From Oceanobacillus sp. J11TS1 (GTDB taxonomy: Bacteria; Bacillota; Bacilli; Bacillales; Amphibacillaceae), in the NCBI RefSeq assembly GCF_018333215.1, contig NZ_BORO01000003.1:124001-188000 (forward strand): 64,000 nucleotides of DNA. The letters are read 5' to 3'. The notes beneath the pieces are model-generated. The model searched no databases. It saw only the letters and a list, made by a program, of their open reading frames with translations, and was not told the DNA's origin. A program made the position numbers and the translations under genes. Below are positions 17,398 to 25,776 of this stretch, piece after piece (the stretch's first letter is position 1; each line of letters begins with the position of its first letter).

Positions 17398-17918
17398 AGT
17401 TAATCATCCCGGTAAAAATTATGTGTTTCTTTCAGTAGCTTGAAGCAGAAATAAAGAAAAATCCCGTTTATCTAAAATACAATCGTTGGCTCAACCCATT
17501 TGAAGACAGATAAAGCTGGCCTTTTTTGTTTTTCTGATTCTCAAGTCAGGATTCTTCCTTCAACGCCGTTTCCCAACGTTCGCCAATCACATTCATTAGT
17601 TCATCCACAGAATAAGCTAAATTGTATCCTATGACGATAACAAACGCTATCGCCAGGTGACATCAGCTTTTGTATGTTTTCTTTCTGGCATTTCCCACAG
17701 TTAAAGCAGTAGGATTAGATTATTTTAGATCAAAAAAGTTTAGCATAGTTAAACAAAGTCATTCATATATTTAAATGAATTTTATCCTTTTCTTCCCTTA
17801 TCTAATATGTCTTCAACATATTCCTTTAGATCATCATTATTTTTACCCAACATAGGATACAACTCCTTTAATGCTTTTTATTTTTAAATATCTTGCACTT
17901 GAAAAGAGGTTTTTATAC
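17398..17918. other. Intergenic stretch with a decayed coding fragment
   Basis: About 520 bases. The minus strand at about 17550-17640 still encodes a short tail resembling SVDELMNVIGERWE after a hydrophobic stretch, with no start codon. The same tail recurs at 22791-22845. The rest holds no recognisable gene. Confidence 0.4.
17568..17627 (-). repeat. Duplicated coding-tail remnant, copy 1
   Basis: About 55 bases matching 22791-22845 closely; both read on the minus strand as the C-terminal tail of the same unknown protein (SVDELMN...IGERWE). They probably descend from one gene or one mobile segment. Confidence 0.45.
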
Positions 17919-18332
17919 ATGAGAATAGAAATTGAAATGAAAGATGAAACATATGAAAAGATAAAGAATGTGATTGACTGGATTAATTTAGATAATTCAT
18001 TTCGTGGGAAAAGTGATACTCCAGAAGCCAAAATTGAGGATTTTATAAAAGGGGCAGCAATTTCTAAATTATTGGATGTAGAAACAATGTCCCCTTTACT
18101 AAATTCCAGTGCCGTGGATAGTTTAGAAATTAAAAATCGATTTAAGGAGATTGCTAAAGAAAAGAAAATTAAACAAGTTGATATTTGTAAAAAAACTGGA
18201 CTTAAAAAGGCAAACCTTAGTTTGATCTTTAATAATGAAAAAACGTTGAGAGCTGACACTTTTTTTGCTATTTGGCTGACATTAGGTTGTCCACCTATCC
18301 ATGAATGTTTATACATAAAAAAAGCTGACTGA
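17919..18332 (+). CDS. Helix-turn-helix (Xre-type) protein with an N-terminal extension
   Basis: A 137-residue protein. The C-terminal half has a helix-turn-helix of the lambda-Cro/Xre type: RFKEIAKEKKIKQVDICKKTGLKKANLSLIFNNEKTLRADTFFAIWLTLG. The first 70 residues (RIEIEMKDETYEKIKNVIDW) are charged and unassigned. The open frame begins earlier, but ATG at 17919 has AGAGG nine bases before it. It ends 8 bases before a clear intrinsic terminator, so it is a one-gene unit. Xre proteins of this size occur as solitary regulators or as antitoxins; no toxin partner is next to it. Confidence 0.65.
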   Translation: MRIEIEMKDETYEKIKNVIDWINLDNSFRGKSDTPEAKIEDFIKGAAISKLLDVETMSPLLNSSAVDSLEIKNRFKEIAKEKKIKQVDICKKTGLKKANLSLIFNNEKTLRADTFFAIWLTLGCPPIHECLYIKKAD

Positions 18333-18340
18333 ACAGCGAT

Positions 18341-18370
18341 AAAACGAGTAAAAAAAACTCGTTTTTTTAT
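18341..18370 (+). terminator. Intrinsic terminator of the Xre-type gene
   Basis: AAAACGAG pairs with CTCGTTTT around a poly-A loop, and seven T follow directly. Confidence 0.8.
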
Positions 18371-18613
18371 TTTTTTTGGAATAGTACAAGTTGCCATCAC
18401 CATAGGTTTAACTAAACTAAATAAAACAAACCAAAAGTTTTGAATAATTAAACTTCAGAATTTGAATCTCTGCTGGCTATATTGTAGTAACAGAATTTGC
18501 AAGTCATATAAAGAAGATTAGAAAAAACGAGTCCATCCTTCTAATGAATTTATGTGCGTAAGACTTTTCGTGGTGTCTCAATCCTCTGATTCAAAAAGAA
18601 AGGGGCTGAGAGG

Positions 18614-18697
18614 ATGACGGTTTTCGAAAGCTTGGTCATATGTATTTCGTTTGCTTCTTTGATTGTAGGCGTACTGTCTTTTCACCAAAAAAAATAA
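18614..18697 (+). CDS. Putative type I toxin (holin-like small hydrophobic peptide)
   Basis: A 27-codon frame that encodes MTVFESLVICISFASLIVG followed by VLSFHQKK: an acidic residue near the start, one transmembrane helix and a short Lys-rich tail. This is the pattern of the holin-like or Fst/TxpA/BsrE-type type I toxins of Bacillales, which insert in the membrane and are silenced by an antisense RNA. AAAGGGG lies nine bases before the ATG. A terminator follows at once, and a second strong hairpin with a T-run lies 80 bases further, the usual layout for overlapping toxin and antitoxin transcripts. No antitoxin promoter was identified with certainty. Confidence 0.6.
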   Translation: MTVFESLVICISFASLIVGVLSFHQKK

Positions 18698-18740
18698 CCA
18701 CTCATATCGCCTAGCAAGCAATTAGTGTGGTTATTTTTAT
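18692..18740. terminator. Terminator hairpin of the small toxin gene
   Basis: AATAACCAC overlapping the toxin stop pairs with GTGGTTATT, followed by TTTTATTG. The stem begins within the toxin stop codon region. Confidence 0.65.
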
Positions 18741-18780
18741 TGATTTGTGAGCACCCTTTTAAAGAGCTACTGCACAAGCC

Positions 18781-18812
18781 CGCTTGGTGTTACAGCACCA
18801 AGCGTTTTTTAT
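18781..18812 (+). terminator. Perfect terminator hairpin in the toxin locus
   Basis: CGCTTGGTG and CACCAAGCG enclose a six-base loop and are followed by six T. It may end the longer toxin transcript or mark the overlap region with an antisense RNA. Confidence 0.7.
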
Positions 18813-18894
18813 ATTGTATGACTATTTATATATAGAGATACCCGATTTTAGCCTTTTTAAAGAACTTTGACCAAATCACAACCGGGCTTCTCTT

Positions 18895-19141
18895 TCAGTT
18901 TGAGGCGGCGTAGCTCCCCGTACTGGAACGTATGCAATTGATACGTGAAGAACGGGCTTGCACAGGATGCGCTGACTTCTACGTTGGCGATTGTCATGGG
19001 CGTTCTGTAAAAGTTCCCCTTTCGCTAACGTGCTTCTCGCGTGTTGTGGTGACTTCGACGTTCGGCACAGGACATGTCGGTTTTTAGTCGAAGTTCCTCT
19101 GTTTTCGATGTGTCATTTTCACCGGACTTTTTGAACAATCT
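18895..19141 (-). repeat. Dispersed repeat element, long copy
   Basis: On the minus strand it begins GATTGTTCAAAAAGTCCGG and later contains ATTGCATACGTTCC and GCCGCCTCAAAC, as in the shorter copy at 5232-5381. About 100 bases in its middle have no counterpart in that copy. It ends two bases before the stop codon of the DUF429 gene. Confidence 0.7.
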
Positions 19142-19801
19142 CTAGCAGCAATATTCATAAGGGTGTAAAGGTGGTTTAGCAGGAAACCTCCATTTTGGTG
19201 TAAATGCCGGGTCCGACCAATGCCAAGCACCTAAAGCCGCTGCACAGGAATCAATCGAATGGCTGTGATTAGCAACTGTTTCTGGTATTCCGAATAGCTG
19301 TTGATGCTCTAGCCAATTTAGTAGAATCTTTCTCACTTCCAAGTCTTGTTTATACGCTAAAACATAATTCATTTCTGTCTGAGACAATCTAGAACCAATC
19401 ACTGCACCAGGATGTACTTCCACGATTGAAATTGGGTGCAATGATGCTTGTGTTTCGATTTCTCTGCTGAGCTTGATTCCCCTCAATGTTAAATATACCA
19501 TGCGATTTAAAGTCGGGGGCATGATTGAGCCGGCTTTCATTCCGATTTTGACAATAAACTTTCTTAATGCACGATCCGATTCCCTATCCCCTCCTCCATC
19601 TTCATATGATAAAGGGGCATCAATACCAATTATGACTTCATCTAATTGAGATTGTATGGAAACCTCTTTTAAAATATCTTCATCACTTATATTGCTCATG
19701 CTCTTAACAAAACTCAATTGCCTTTTTTGTACTTCGAATACCGTAAGTACTGTATCTTTGTGGTTACTCGGTCCTGATAAATCAATTCCTATAATTCTCA
19801 T
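19142..19801 (-). CDS. DUF429 family protein (predicted RNase H-fold nuclease)
   Basis: A 219-residue protein. MRIIGIDLSGPSNHKDTVLT at the start and VIIGIDAPLSYEDGGGDRESDRALRKF further in give the two Asp-containing strands typical of DUF429, a family with a predicted RNase H-like fold; VEVHPGAVIGS and HSHSIDSCAAALGAW complete the pattern. Function is unknown. The frame starts 13 codons upstream, but ATG at 19801 has AAGAAGGA five bases before it and begins with the conserved strand. Its stop codon abuts the dispersed repeat, so the last residues may have been altered by the insertion. Confidence 0.7.
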   Translation of the reverse strand: MRIIGIDLSGPSNHKDTVLTVFEVQKRQLSFVKSMSNISDEDILKEVSIQSQLDEVIIGIDAPLSYEDGGGDRESDRALRKFIVKIGMKAGSIMPPTLNRMVYLTLRGIKLSREIETQASLHPISIVEVHPGAVIGSRLSQTEMNYVLAYKQDLEVRKILLNWLEHQQLFGIPETVANHSHSIDSCAAALGAWHWSDPAFTPKWRFPAKPPLHPYEYCC

Positions 19802-20130
19802 CCAATCCTTCTTTCTTTTAAAACTACCCATTTCTAACAAAAAACAAGATATTTCTGCGTTCGTTAAGCAGTACTTCCAAATGCCTCGGATGCTTCAACC
19901 AATTCCTTTGAGACCTGTCGGATAGCTATTCTTCGCTTCAATGTCACAAAGTGGTCCGTGTATCAATATCAACTGTTTTTAACCGTTTCATGATATGCTG
20001 TGCATTAGAACGACCCACATCTTTTTCAATTTATTCAACTTAATCATCTTCAGAAGAAATATTTCAAGTCCTATTGATTTAGCCCAATATAATAATTTCA
20101 GGCAGCATGTAATGAATCTACACGTTTCCC

Positions 20131-22413
20131 TTAAAAACGGGTAGGCTTTCTTACTCCTTTCTTTAACCATTTCGCTGTCAATGTTTCTGCATCTAACATC
20201 TCTTCTGGCGTACCTTCAAATATAATCTGACCGCCTTGTTTTCCTCCTCCTGGTCCCAATTCAATTACCCAATCACTCGCCGTAATAAAGTCTAAATTAT
20301 GTTCGATTATAATAACAGAATTACCTTTGTTTACTAAATTTTGAAATACCTCTAAAAGTTTTCCATTATCTTTTATGTGCAGTCCTAAAAATGGCTCGTC
20401 TAACAGGTAGATTTGCCCTTCTTTTTGTAACTGGCTTGCAAGTTTCAGGCGTTGGATTTCTCCTCCGCTTAGAGAACTTGTCGTCTGTCCTAAAGTTAGA
20501 TACCCTAATCCTACGTCTTTTAGCGTATTCACTCTTTTCATGATCTTTGGTAGTTTAAAATAGCTCATAGCCTCATCTATCGTTAAATCTAATATCTCCA
20601 CTATATTTTTATCATGATATCGATATGACAGGGCTACGTCTGAATATCTTGTACCACCACATGCTTCACATGGTATTGTCACAGGATCTGCGAATGCTAC
20701 GTCAGGCTTGATGATCCCTTTTCCTTTGCAGACAGGACATGCTCCTAAGGAATTAAAACTGAACAAACCTGCTGGTTGTCCTGTATCTTTTGCAAATATG
20801 GAGCGAATATCATCCATTATTCCCATATAGGAAGCTAGTGTCGAACGATTAGAGATACCTATACTTCTTTGTCCCACCATTATGGTTTCTGGATAACTCT
20901 CAAGGAATGCTTCCATCATTAAAGAGCTTTTACCTGAACCAGATACTCCGCATACAGAGACCAAAACATTTTTAGGAATATTTAAGCTTACACTTTTTAA
21001 GTTATGATTACTTGCTCTATTTATTGTAAAATAACCCTTTAAATCCCTCGGATTTTTGTTTATTTTTAGCTTGTGATTTAGGAGTGTTGCGGTTGGAGAT
21101 TCTTTTAGCTCTTCTATTTTTCCTTGGTAGACAACTTCCCCGCCATTTATACCTGCTCCTGGTCCCATCTCTATTATTTCATCCGCAGCTTTTATGACTG
21201 ATAAATCATGTTCAATTACGATTACGGTATTATGTTGGTCTTTTAAATTTTTCAGCATCTGTATTAACATATCCACTTCTTCTGGATGGAGTCCCGCACT
21301 TGGTTCATCGAAAATATACGTGATATTGTTTAAACTGCTTCCTAAATGACGAGCAATTTTTACCCTTTGAGCTTCACCACCGGACAGGGTGCCCATTTTT
21401 CTTGAAAGGCTCAAATATCCTAAGCCCATGTCAACTAGTTGTTTGATATGCGGAATTGCTTGGAGTGCTATCGATTCTCCCATAGAATCTTTTATGTTCG
21501 CTAGTTCTTTTAGTAATTCTTTAAGCTCTAATTGATCATATTCTGCAATATTTAACCCATTTATTCTACATTCTAATACTTTAGGGTTTAGGCCTGAACC
21601 TTGGCAGGTTGGGCATAAGAATTGTGTTGTTACAGCTAGGACATCATCTTGGGATACTCCTTTAAGCTTTGAGATGTCTCTATTGATATAAAGTCGTGTA
21701 AATCGGGGCAATAACCCATCCCAATCATGCTTTTGCGGTCCGTGTTTAGTGTGAAATGGCGCATTAACCTTTTCTCCTTCTCGGGGTCCATATAATAGCA
21801 GTTGAAGTTTTTCCTCTGGGTAGTCTTTTATCGGTCTATCTGGATCGAATAACCCGCAAGTCATCATCCAATTACCTTGCCAACCGGAAGGCGATAATGG
21901 TTTGAATTGCACTGCATACTCTCGAAGTGACTTATCTAAATCGACCATTTTATCGAGATCTGGCGCAATAACCTCCCCAAATCCACCACATTCTGGACAT
22001 CTACCAAAGGAACTTTGACTCGAAAAATCGGTGGCAGAACCTATCGATGGCTTTCCTATTCTTGAGAACAAAAGTCGAATCAATGGGTTTATATCCATAT
22101 AAGTGCCAACTGTTGAGCGTGAATTGCCCCTTAGAGATCTTTGTTCCACTACTACAACCGGGCTTAAGTTTTGCATAAGATCAGCGTGAGGTCTTTCGTA
22201 TCTCGGCATTTGATATCTTACATAATGAGGATAGTTCAACGTCATTTGTCTTCTACTTTCTGTTGCTAATGTATCGAAAACAACGGAGCTCTTTCCTGAG
22301 CCAGAAAGACCAGTAAATACGATGATTTTTCCCTTTGGTATGTTTAAATCTACATTTTTTAAATTATTCTCTTGCAGCCCTCTTAAAATAATTTCATCTT
22401 TTACTTCGGACAT
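20131..22413 (-). CDS. UvrA-like ABC ATPase (UvrA2/DrrC class)
   Basis: A 760-residue protein with two ABC ATPase halves. The first Walker A is TGLSGSGKSS near residue 35 with the signature LSGGEAQRVKIARHL; the second Walker A is CGVSGSGKSS with LSGGEIQRLKLASQL. Zinc-binding cysteine clusters CPECGGFG, CPTCQGSG and CPVCKGKG...CEACGG are visible. At 760 residues it is shorter than true UvrA (about 940) and lacks room for the UvrB-binding insertion, as in the UvrA2/DrrC class linked to resistance to DNA-binding drugs. ATG at 22413 has AAAGGA seven bases upstream and gives the usual N-terminus. It stands alone. Confidence 0.85.
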   Translation of the reverse strand: MSEVKDEIILRGLQENNLKNVDLNIPKGKIIVFTGLSGSGKSSVVFDTLATESRRQMTLNYPHYVRYQMPRYERPHADLMQNLSPVVVVEQRSLRGNSRSTVGTYMDINPLIRLLFSRIGKPSIGSATDFSSQSSFGRCPECGGFGEVIAPDLDKMVDLDKSLREYAVQFKPLSPSGWQGNWMMTCGLFDPDRPIKDYPEEKLQLLLYGPREGEKVNAPFHTKHGPQKHDWDGLLPRFTRLYINRDISKLKGVSQDDVLAVTTQFLCPTCQGSGLNPKVLECRINGLNIAEYDQLELKELLKELANIKDSMGESIALQAIPHIKQLVDMGLGYLSLSRKMGTLSGGEAQRVKIARHLGSSLNNITYIFDEPSAGLHPEEVDMLIQMLKNLKDQHNTVIVIEHDLSVIKAADEIIEMGPGAGINGGEVVYQGKIEELKESPTATLLNHKLKINKNPRDLKGYFTINRASNHNLKSVSLNIPKNVLVSVCGVSGSGKSSLMMEAFLESYPETIMVGQRSIGISNRSTLASYMGIMDDIRSIFAKDTGQPAGLFSFNSLGACPVCKGKGIIKPDVAFADPVTIPCEACGGTRYSDVALSYRYHDKNIVEILDLTIDEAMSYFKLPKIMKRVNTLKDVGLGYLTLGQTTSSLSGGEIQRLKLASQLQKEGQIYLLDEPFLGLHIKDNGKLLEVFQNLVNKGNSVIIIEHNLDFITASDWVIELGPGGGKQGGQIIFEGTPEEMLDAETLTAKWLKKGVRKPTRF

Positions 22414-22687
22414 TCCGTCATCCTTTCTGATATTAACTAAGAAAATTGTTAACCTTTGGTTCGCCAAGGAAGAAAAAATTGCCTTCTAACATCAAACAAT
22501 ATTTTGTTCTGCCTTATTAGCTTCTTCCCTTCCCCATAACACGTTCTGCATAACCATGCCAAAAAGCCCAAGTATTATTGTAATGATTCCTATCACTTGA
22601 AAAATCTTAACCACACCATATAGTTGTACAATGAAGCCACTTTTAAGGACTATCAAATCCATAAGCTGATGTTCCGTTAGTAATATT

Positions 22688-22716
22688 AAAGACCCCACAG
22701 AATTTACTGTGGAGTC
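22688..22716 (-). terminator. Hairpin downstream of cstA
   Basis: Minus strand GACTCCACAG pairs with CTGTGGGGTC, followed by TTTAATATT. A likely terminator for the carbon-starvation gene, whose stop is 225 bases upstream. Confidence 0.45.
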
Positions 22717-22790
22717 TCCGCATTACAACACTTCTAGAATTATGATACCGGCGGACCGTTCTCTATTTACACAAAATTATTATTTTCAAG

Positions 22791-22845
22791 TTTTCCCAAC
22801 GTTCGCCAATTGCATTCATTAGTTCATCCACAGAACAAGCCAAGT
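22791..22845 (-). repeat. Duplicated coding-tail remnant, copy 2
   Basis: Matches 17568-17627 and reads SVDELMNAIGERWENL on the minus strand in one frame. No gene body is attached. Confidence 0.45.
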
Positions 22846-22940
22846 TCTTAATAGGTATGTTGACTTGTGATGGCAATAGCCCTTTGTTTAATCGGTTAAG
22901 TACTCTCTTCGTTCCGCTTGATCGGTTGATTCTCTCTCCG

Positions 22941-24385
22941 CTACCCTACTTTCACATCCGAATCTTCATCCTTGCCGGCTGTTTTATGTTTAACAAGTTG
23001 TCTGACAAACCAAGCAAGTACAGCCAACCAAATAACCATTCCTAGAGTCAGAGAAATACCATAGTCCAAGTTAAAGCCTTCTGGTGCATAAAACCAATAC
23101 GTACTCACTACCGCTGTCATGAATAATGCTGGAATACTACAGATCCAATGAAACTTGTTATTTTTCACAAGGTACATGGCTGCAGTCCATAGCATTACCG
23201 TAGCAACAATCTGATTCGACCCACCCACATAGCGCCAAAGAAAGCTATAATCAATCGTAGAAAGAAATAGCGCTGGTCCTGCTATAGGTATAATAAGTAA
23301 TGCTAATTTCCCTTTTCCTTTAAAGTCTTTCTTTGTTACTTGAGTCAATAATTCCGCAAGCATCATTCTTGAAGAACGTAATGCCGTATCACCGGTCGTA
23401 ATTGGAAGAACGACAATACCCAATATCGCAAGAATCCCGCCAAATGTTCCTAGTGTTGTTAGACTGATTTCATTAACGACTCCAGCAGGCCCTCCCGCTT
23501 CCAGTGCTGTGTTCAATGCACCCGTACTACCGAAAAAGGTCATTCCGGCCGCTGCCCAAATCATGGCAATAACCCCTTCACCAATCATAGCGCCGTAAAA
23601 TACTTTTCTACCCTCACTCTCTTTTTTCAATGTTCGAGCTAGTATCGGGCTTTGTGTACTATGAAAACCAGAGATTGCACCACAAGATATGGTTACCATT
23701 AATAATGGCCAAATTGGCAACTCTCCAGGATGTAAGTTACTTAATGTTAAATTTGGGATTGAATAATCAAAAAAGAACAACCCGATCCCAATTAATACAG
23801 CCATAAAAATTAAGATTGCTCCAAAAATCGGATAAACTCTACCAATCACCTTATTAATTGGTAGAATCGCTGCAAGTACTAAATAAGCAAATATAATAAG
23901 AAGCCATGACGTAAAGTTAAGCGGTGTTATTTGTGTTAGTAACTGGGCAGGTGCCGCAGTAAAAGCTGCTGCTACCAAAACCATTAATAATATCGAAACA
24001 ATCGTCGTGATGTATTTTAATTTTTCACCCAAATATTTCCCGACAATTGTCGGAAATTGCGCTCCATTATGCCTAAGTGATACCATTCCTGAAAAGTAAT
24101 CATGTACCGCTCCAGCAAAAATACACCCGATAACAATCCATATAAATGCTACAGGACCATAAAGAGCTCCCATTATTGCGCCAAAAATCGGACCGTTCCA
24201 GCGATATTCAGAAGCTGAATTAAACTTGCTCTCCACCAACTCATTGGCATGTAATCAAGACCGTCGTTGCTTGTATAGGCAGGCGTTGGATTTTGGTCAT
24301 TAATTCCAAAAATTCGCTCAACCACCTTCCCGTAAACGAAATAACCAACGATTAACAACAAAATAGATGCTATAAAAGTAACCAT
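22941..24385 (-). pseudogene. cstA: Carbon starvation protein A (peptide/pyruvate permease), frameshifted
   Basis: Two overlapping frames together make a 481-residue CstA-family permease. The first (from ATG at 24385) gives MVTFIASILLLIVGYFVYG up to SLIQLLNIAGT. The second resumes at GPIFGAIMGALYGPVAFIW and runs through HDYFSGMVSLRHNGAQFP to the end. Homology demands that ...NIAGT is followed directly by GPIF, so one base is missing near 24194-24197. Family members are multi-pass membrane proteins importing peptides or pyruvate under carbon limitation. A single lesion in otherwise perfect sequence means either very recent loss or an assembly error. Confidence 0.8.
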
Positions 24386-24577
24386 CGCCGAAACCTCCTT
24401 TTTTCTAAAAATTTAAATATAATAATATAACGAAAAGAAGGAAAAATCAATAATATTTTCAATTTATTCTATAAATTCCCGCTATTTTAAGTGGATTGTT
24501 TTCATTTAGTCAATTATAATTCCAACAATTTATCCTTATTTATAATCTTTATATAAATATTACTAACATTTCCTAAG

Positions 24578-24616
24578 AAAGCCCTGCCACTTCAATGTGA
24601 AGAGACAGGGCTTTTG
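24578..24616. terminator. Bidirectional terminator
   Basis: AAAGCCCTG and CAGGGCTTT flank an inner CTTCA...TGAAG stem, with T- and A-rich ends suiting both strands. It lies 30 bases past the stop of the nuclease gene to its right. Confidence 0.7.
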
Positions 24617-24646
24617 GATAACATAATTTTAGCGTGCGTTTATAGG

Positions 24647-25531
24647 TTAACTCACAATTTTCACTTTATCATTTGCACGTAAGTATCTGATAAAGCTCTC
24701 ATTATCAGGAGATATACCAGAGATTCTGAAAATACCTACGAACCTATATCTATTAAAGCCAAGATTATCTTTATATTTTGCAAATACTGCCCTTTCACGT
24801 CCAGATTCAACCTCTCCCATATAGTTCTCGCTTCTTTCTTTAACAATTCCTCCATCTTGGTGAGATTCATCAATATATGACCAATCTTCTGCTAAAAGAT
24901 TAAGCCACCCCCCAGCTACTGATCTAGTACCCCCGTTTTCAGTAATTGAAAGTTTAGGACACCATAACCACGTTTTATCTTTCACCCTAAAATAACTCCG
25001 TTGGTATCTTTTGGCGTTTTTCCCGAATACAGTATTTGCTATATCCTTTATATCCATGAACGATATATCATCGTAAATTGTTAGATATTCTTGTTGTCTC
25101 AATTGATTTAATTCTTCTTCATATGTTTTCCACTTCAATATAGTTTTTGAAGATTTATCTATGATAGCTGATACAGTCTCATTGATTCTATCATTTATCT
25201 TCTCTAACGATTTAGTAGCATCAATTCTAAAGCATTGGAAATCACTGATAGATTCTTCATTAACAGCCGAGATAATATCATCCATGCGAAGTTTATCTTC
25301 TTTTTGATTATCTTGATGGTACGCTTCATCCACTTCTATCCCAATATGTAATTGCGGAAAATACAAATCCATTAAAGCATGGGTGCCATTCTGGCGTTTT
25401 ACATATTGCTGGCTAACAGGCTTGATGTCCATGTTGTCTAGTTTGTGCCAGATTGCAGTTAAAATATAATTCTCGTAATCTTTCCTTTTCGTACGTGAAA
25501 AGGTCTTTACTAAATAATCACGTTTATTCAT
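24647..25531 (-). CDS. Probable modification-dependent restriction endonuclease (AbaSI/PvuRts1I-like)
   Basis: A 294-residue protein. The N-terminal half contains LMDLYFPQLHIGIEVDEAYH: an Asp, then Glu-Val-Asp in the next strand, then His, as in the Vsr-like catalytic domain of the AbaSI/PvuRts1I enzymes. The C-terminal half (TWLWCPKLS, GGWLNLLAEDW, ERAVFAKYKDNLGFNRYRFVG) resembles their SRA-like base-reading domain. Those enzymes cut DNA carrying hydroxymethylated or glucosylated cytosine, typical of T-even-like phages. It lies at the left edge of the defence island, just outside the first rlmH-like motif. The assignment rests on motif recall; a Vsr-like protein of another type is possible. 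Confidence 0.5.
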   Translation of the reverse strand: MNKRDYLVKTFSRTKRKDYENYILTAIWHKLDNMDIKPVSQQYVKRQNGTHALMDLYFPQLHIGIEVDEAYHQDNQKEDKLRMDDIISAVNEESISDFQCFRIDATKSLEKINDRINETVSAIIDKSSKTILKWKTYEEELNQLRQQEYLTIYDDISFMDIKDIANTVFGKNAKRYQRSYFRVKDKTWLWCPKLSITENGGTRSVAGGWLNLLAEDWSYIDESHQDGGIVKERSENYMGEVESGRERAVFAKYKDNLGFNRYRFVGIFRISGISPDNESFIRYLRANDKVKIVS

Positions 25532-25550
25532 CTCTACACACCTTTTATTA

Positions 25551-25676
25551 GATCATTTCTATTTTCAAGTCTTCATTATTAAAGCTGAAATCTTCTTGCT
25601 CTTTCTCTGTGAATAGCGACTTTTTACCATTTGTAAATTTTCGAACGAGTGCTTCAACCTTTATCATATCATACAT
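25551..25676 (-). other. Short open frame next to the leftmost att-like site
   Basis: Minus strand ATGTATGATATGATAAAGG opens a 42-codon frame ending near 25551 (MYDMIKVEALVRKFTNGKKS and so on). Its start overlaps the att-like motif. It may be a fragment left by recombination; no family is recognised. Confidence 0.25.
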
Positions 25677-25693
25677 ATGATAAGGCTCACCGT
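25677..25693 (-). repeat. rlmH-3'-end-like attachment site 1
   Basis: Minus strand ACGGTGAGCCTTATCAT: the codons for Gly-Glu-Pro-Tyr-His from the end of rlmH, here without an rlmH gene. Same orientation as the four other copies. Confidence 0.7.
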
Positions 25694-25776
25694 AACGTTG
25701 GATAGAGTAAACTAACATTAAAAGAGTAGAGAAACATCCTCTCTACTCTTTTAATCTACTTAATTTAATTTAATTC

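Larger units (their letters stand above)
22414..22940. other. Intergenic stretch with remnants, no confident gene
   Basis: About 530 bases. It holds a 68-codon hydrophobic minus-strand frame (22492-22698) that begins inside a hairpin and lacks a convincing start site, the GACTCCACAG/CTGTGGGGTC hairpin at 22688-22716, and the second copy of the coding-tail remnant. Confidence 0.4.

Noticed and set aside
18603-18616. GCTGAGA before the small toxin gene resembles part of the TPP riboswitch signature.
   Set aside because: The other conserved thi-box blocks are absent and the segment is simply the ribosome binding region of the toxin.
19988-20170. 60-codon minus-strand frame at the end of the UvrA-like gene.
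   Set aside because: Overlaps the UvrA-like C-terminus in another frame and has no independent support.
22492-22698. 68-codon hydrophobic minus-strand frame.
   Set aside because: It begins inside a hairpin, has no convincing ribosome binding site and no recognisable family.
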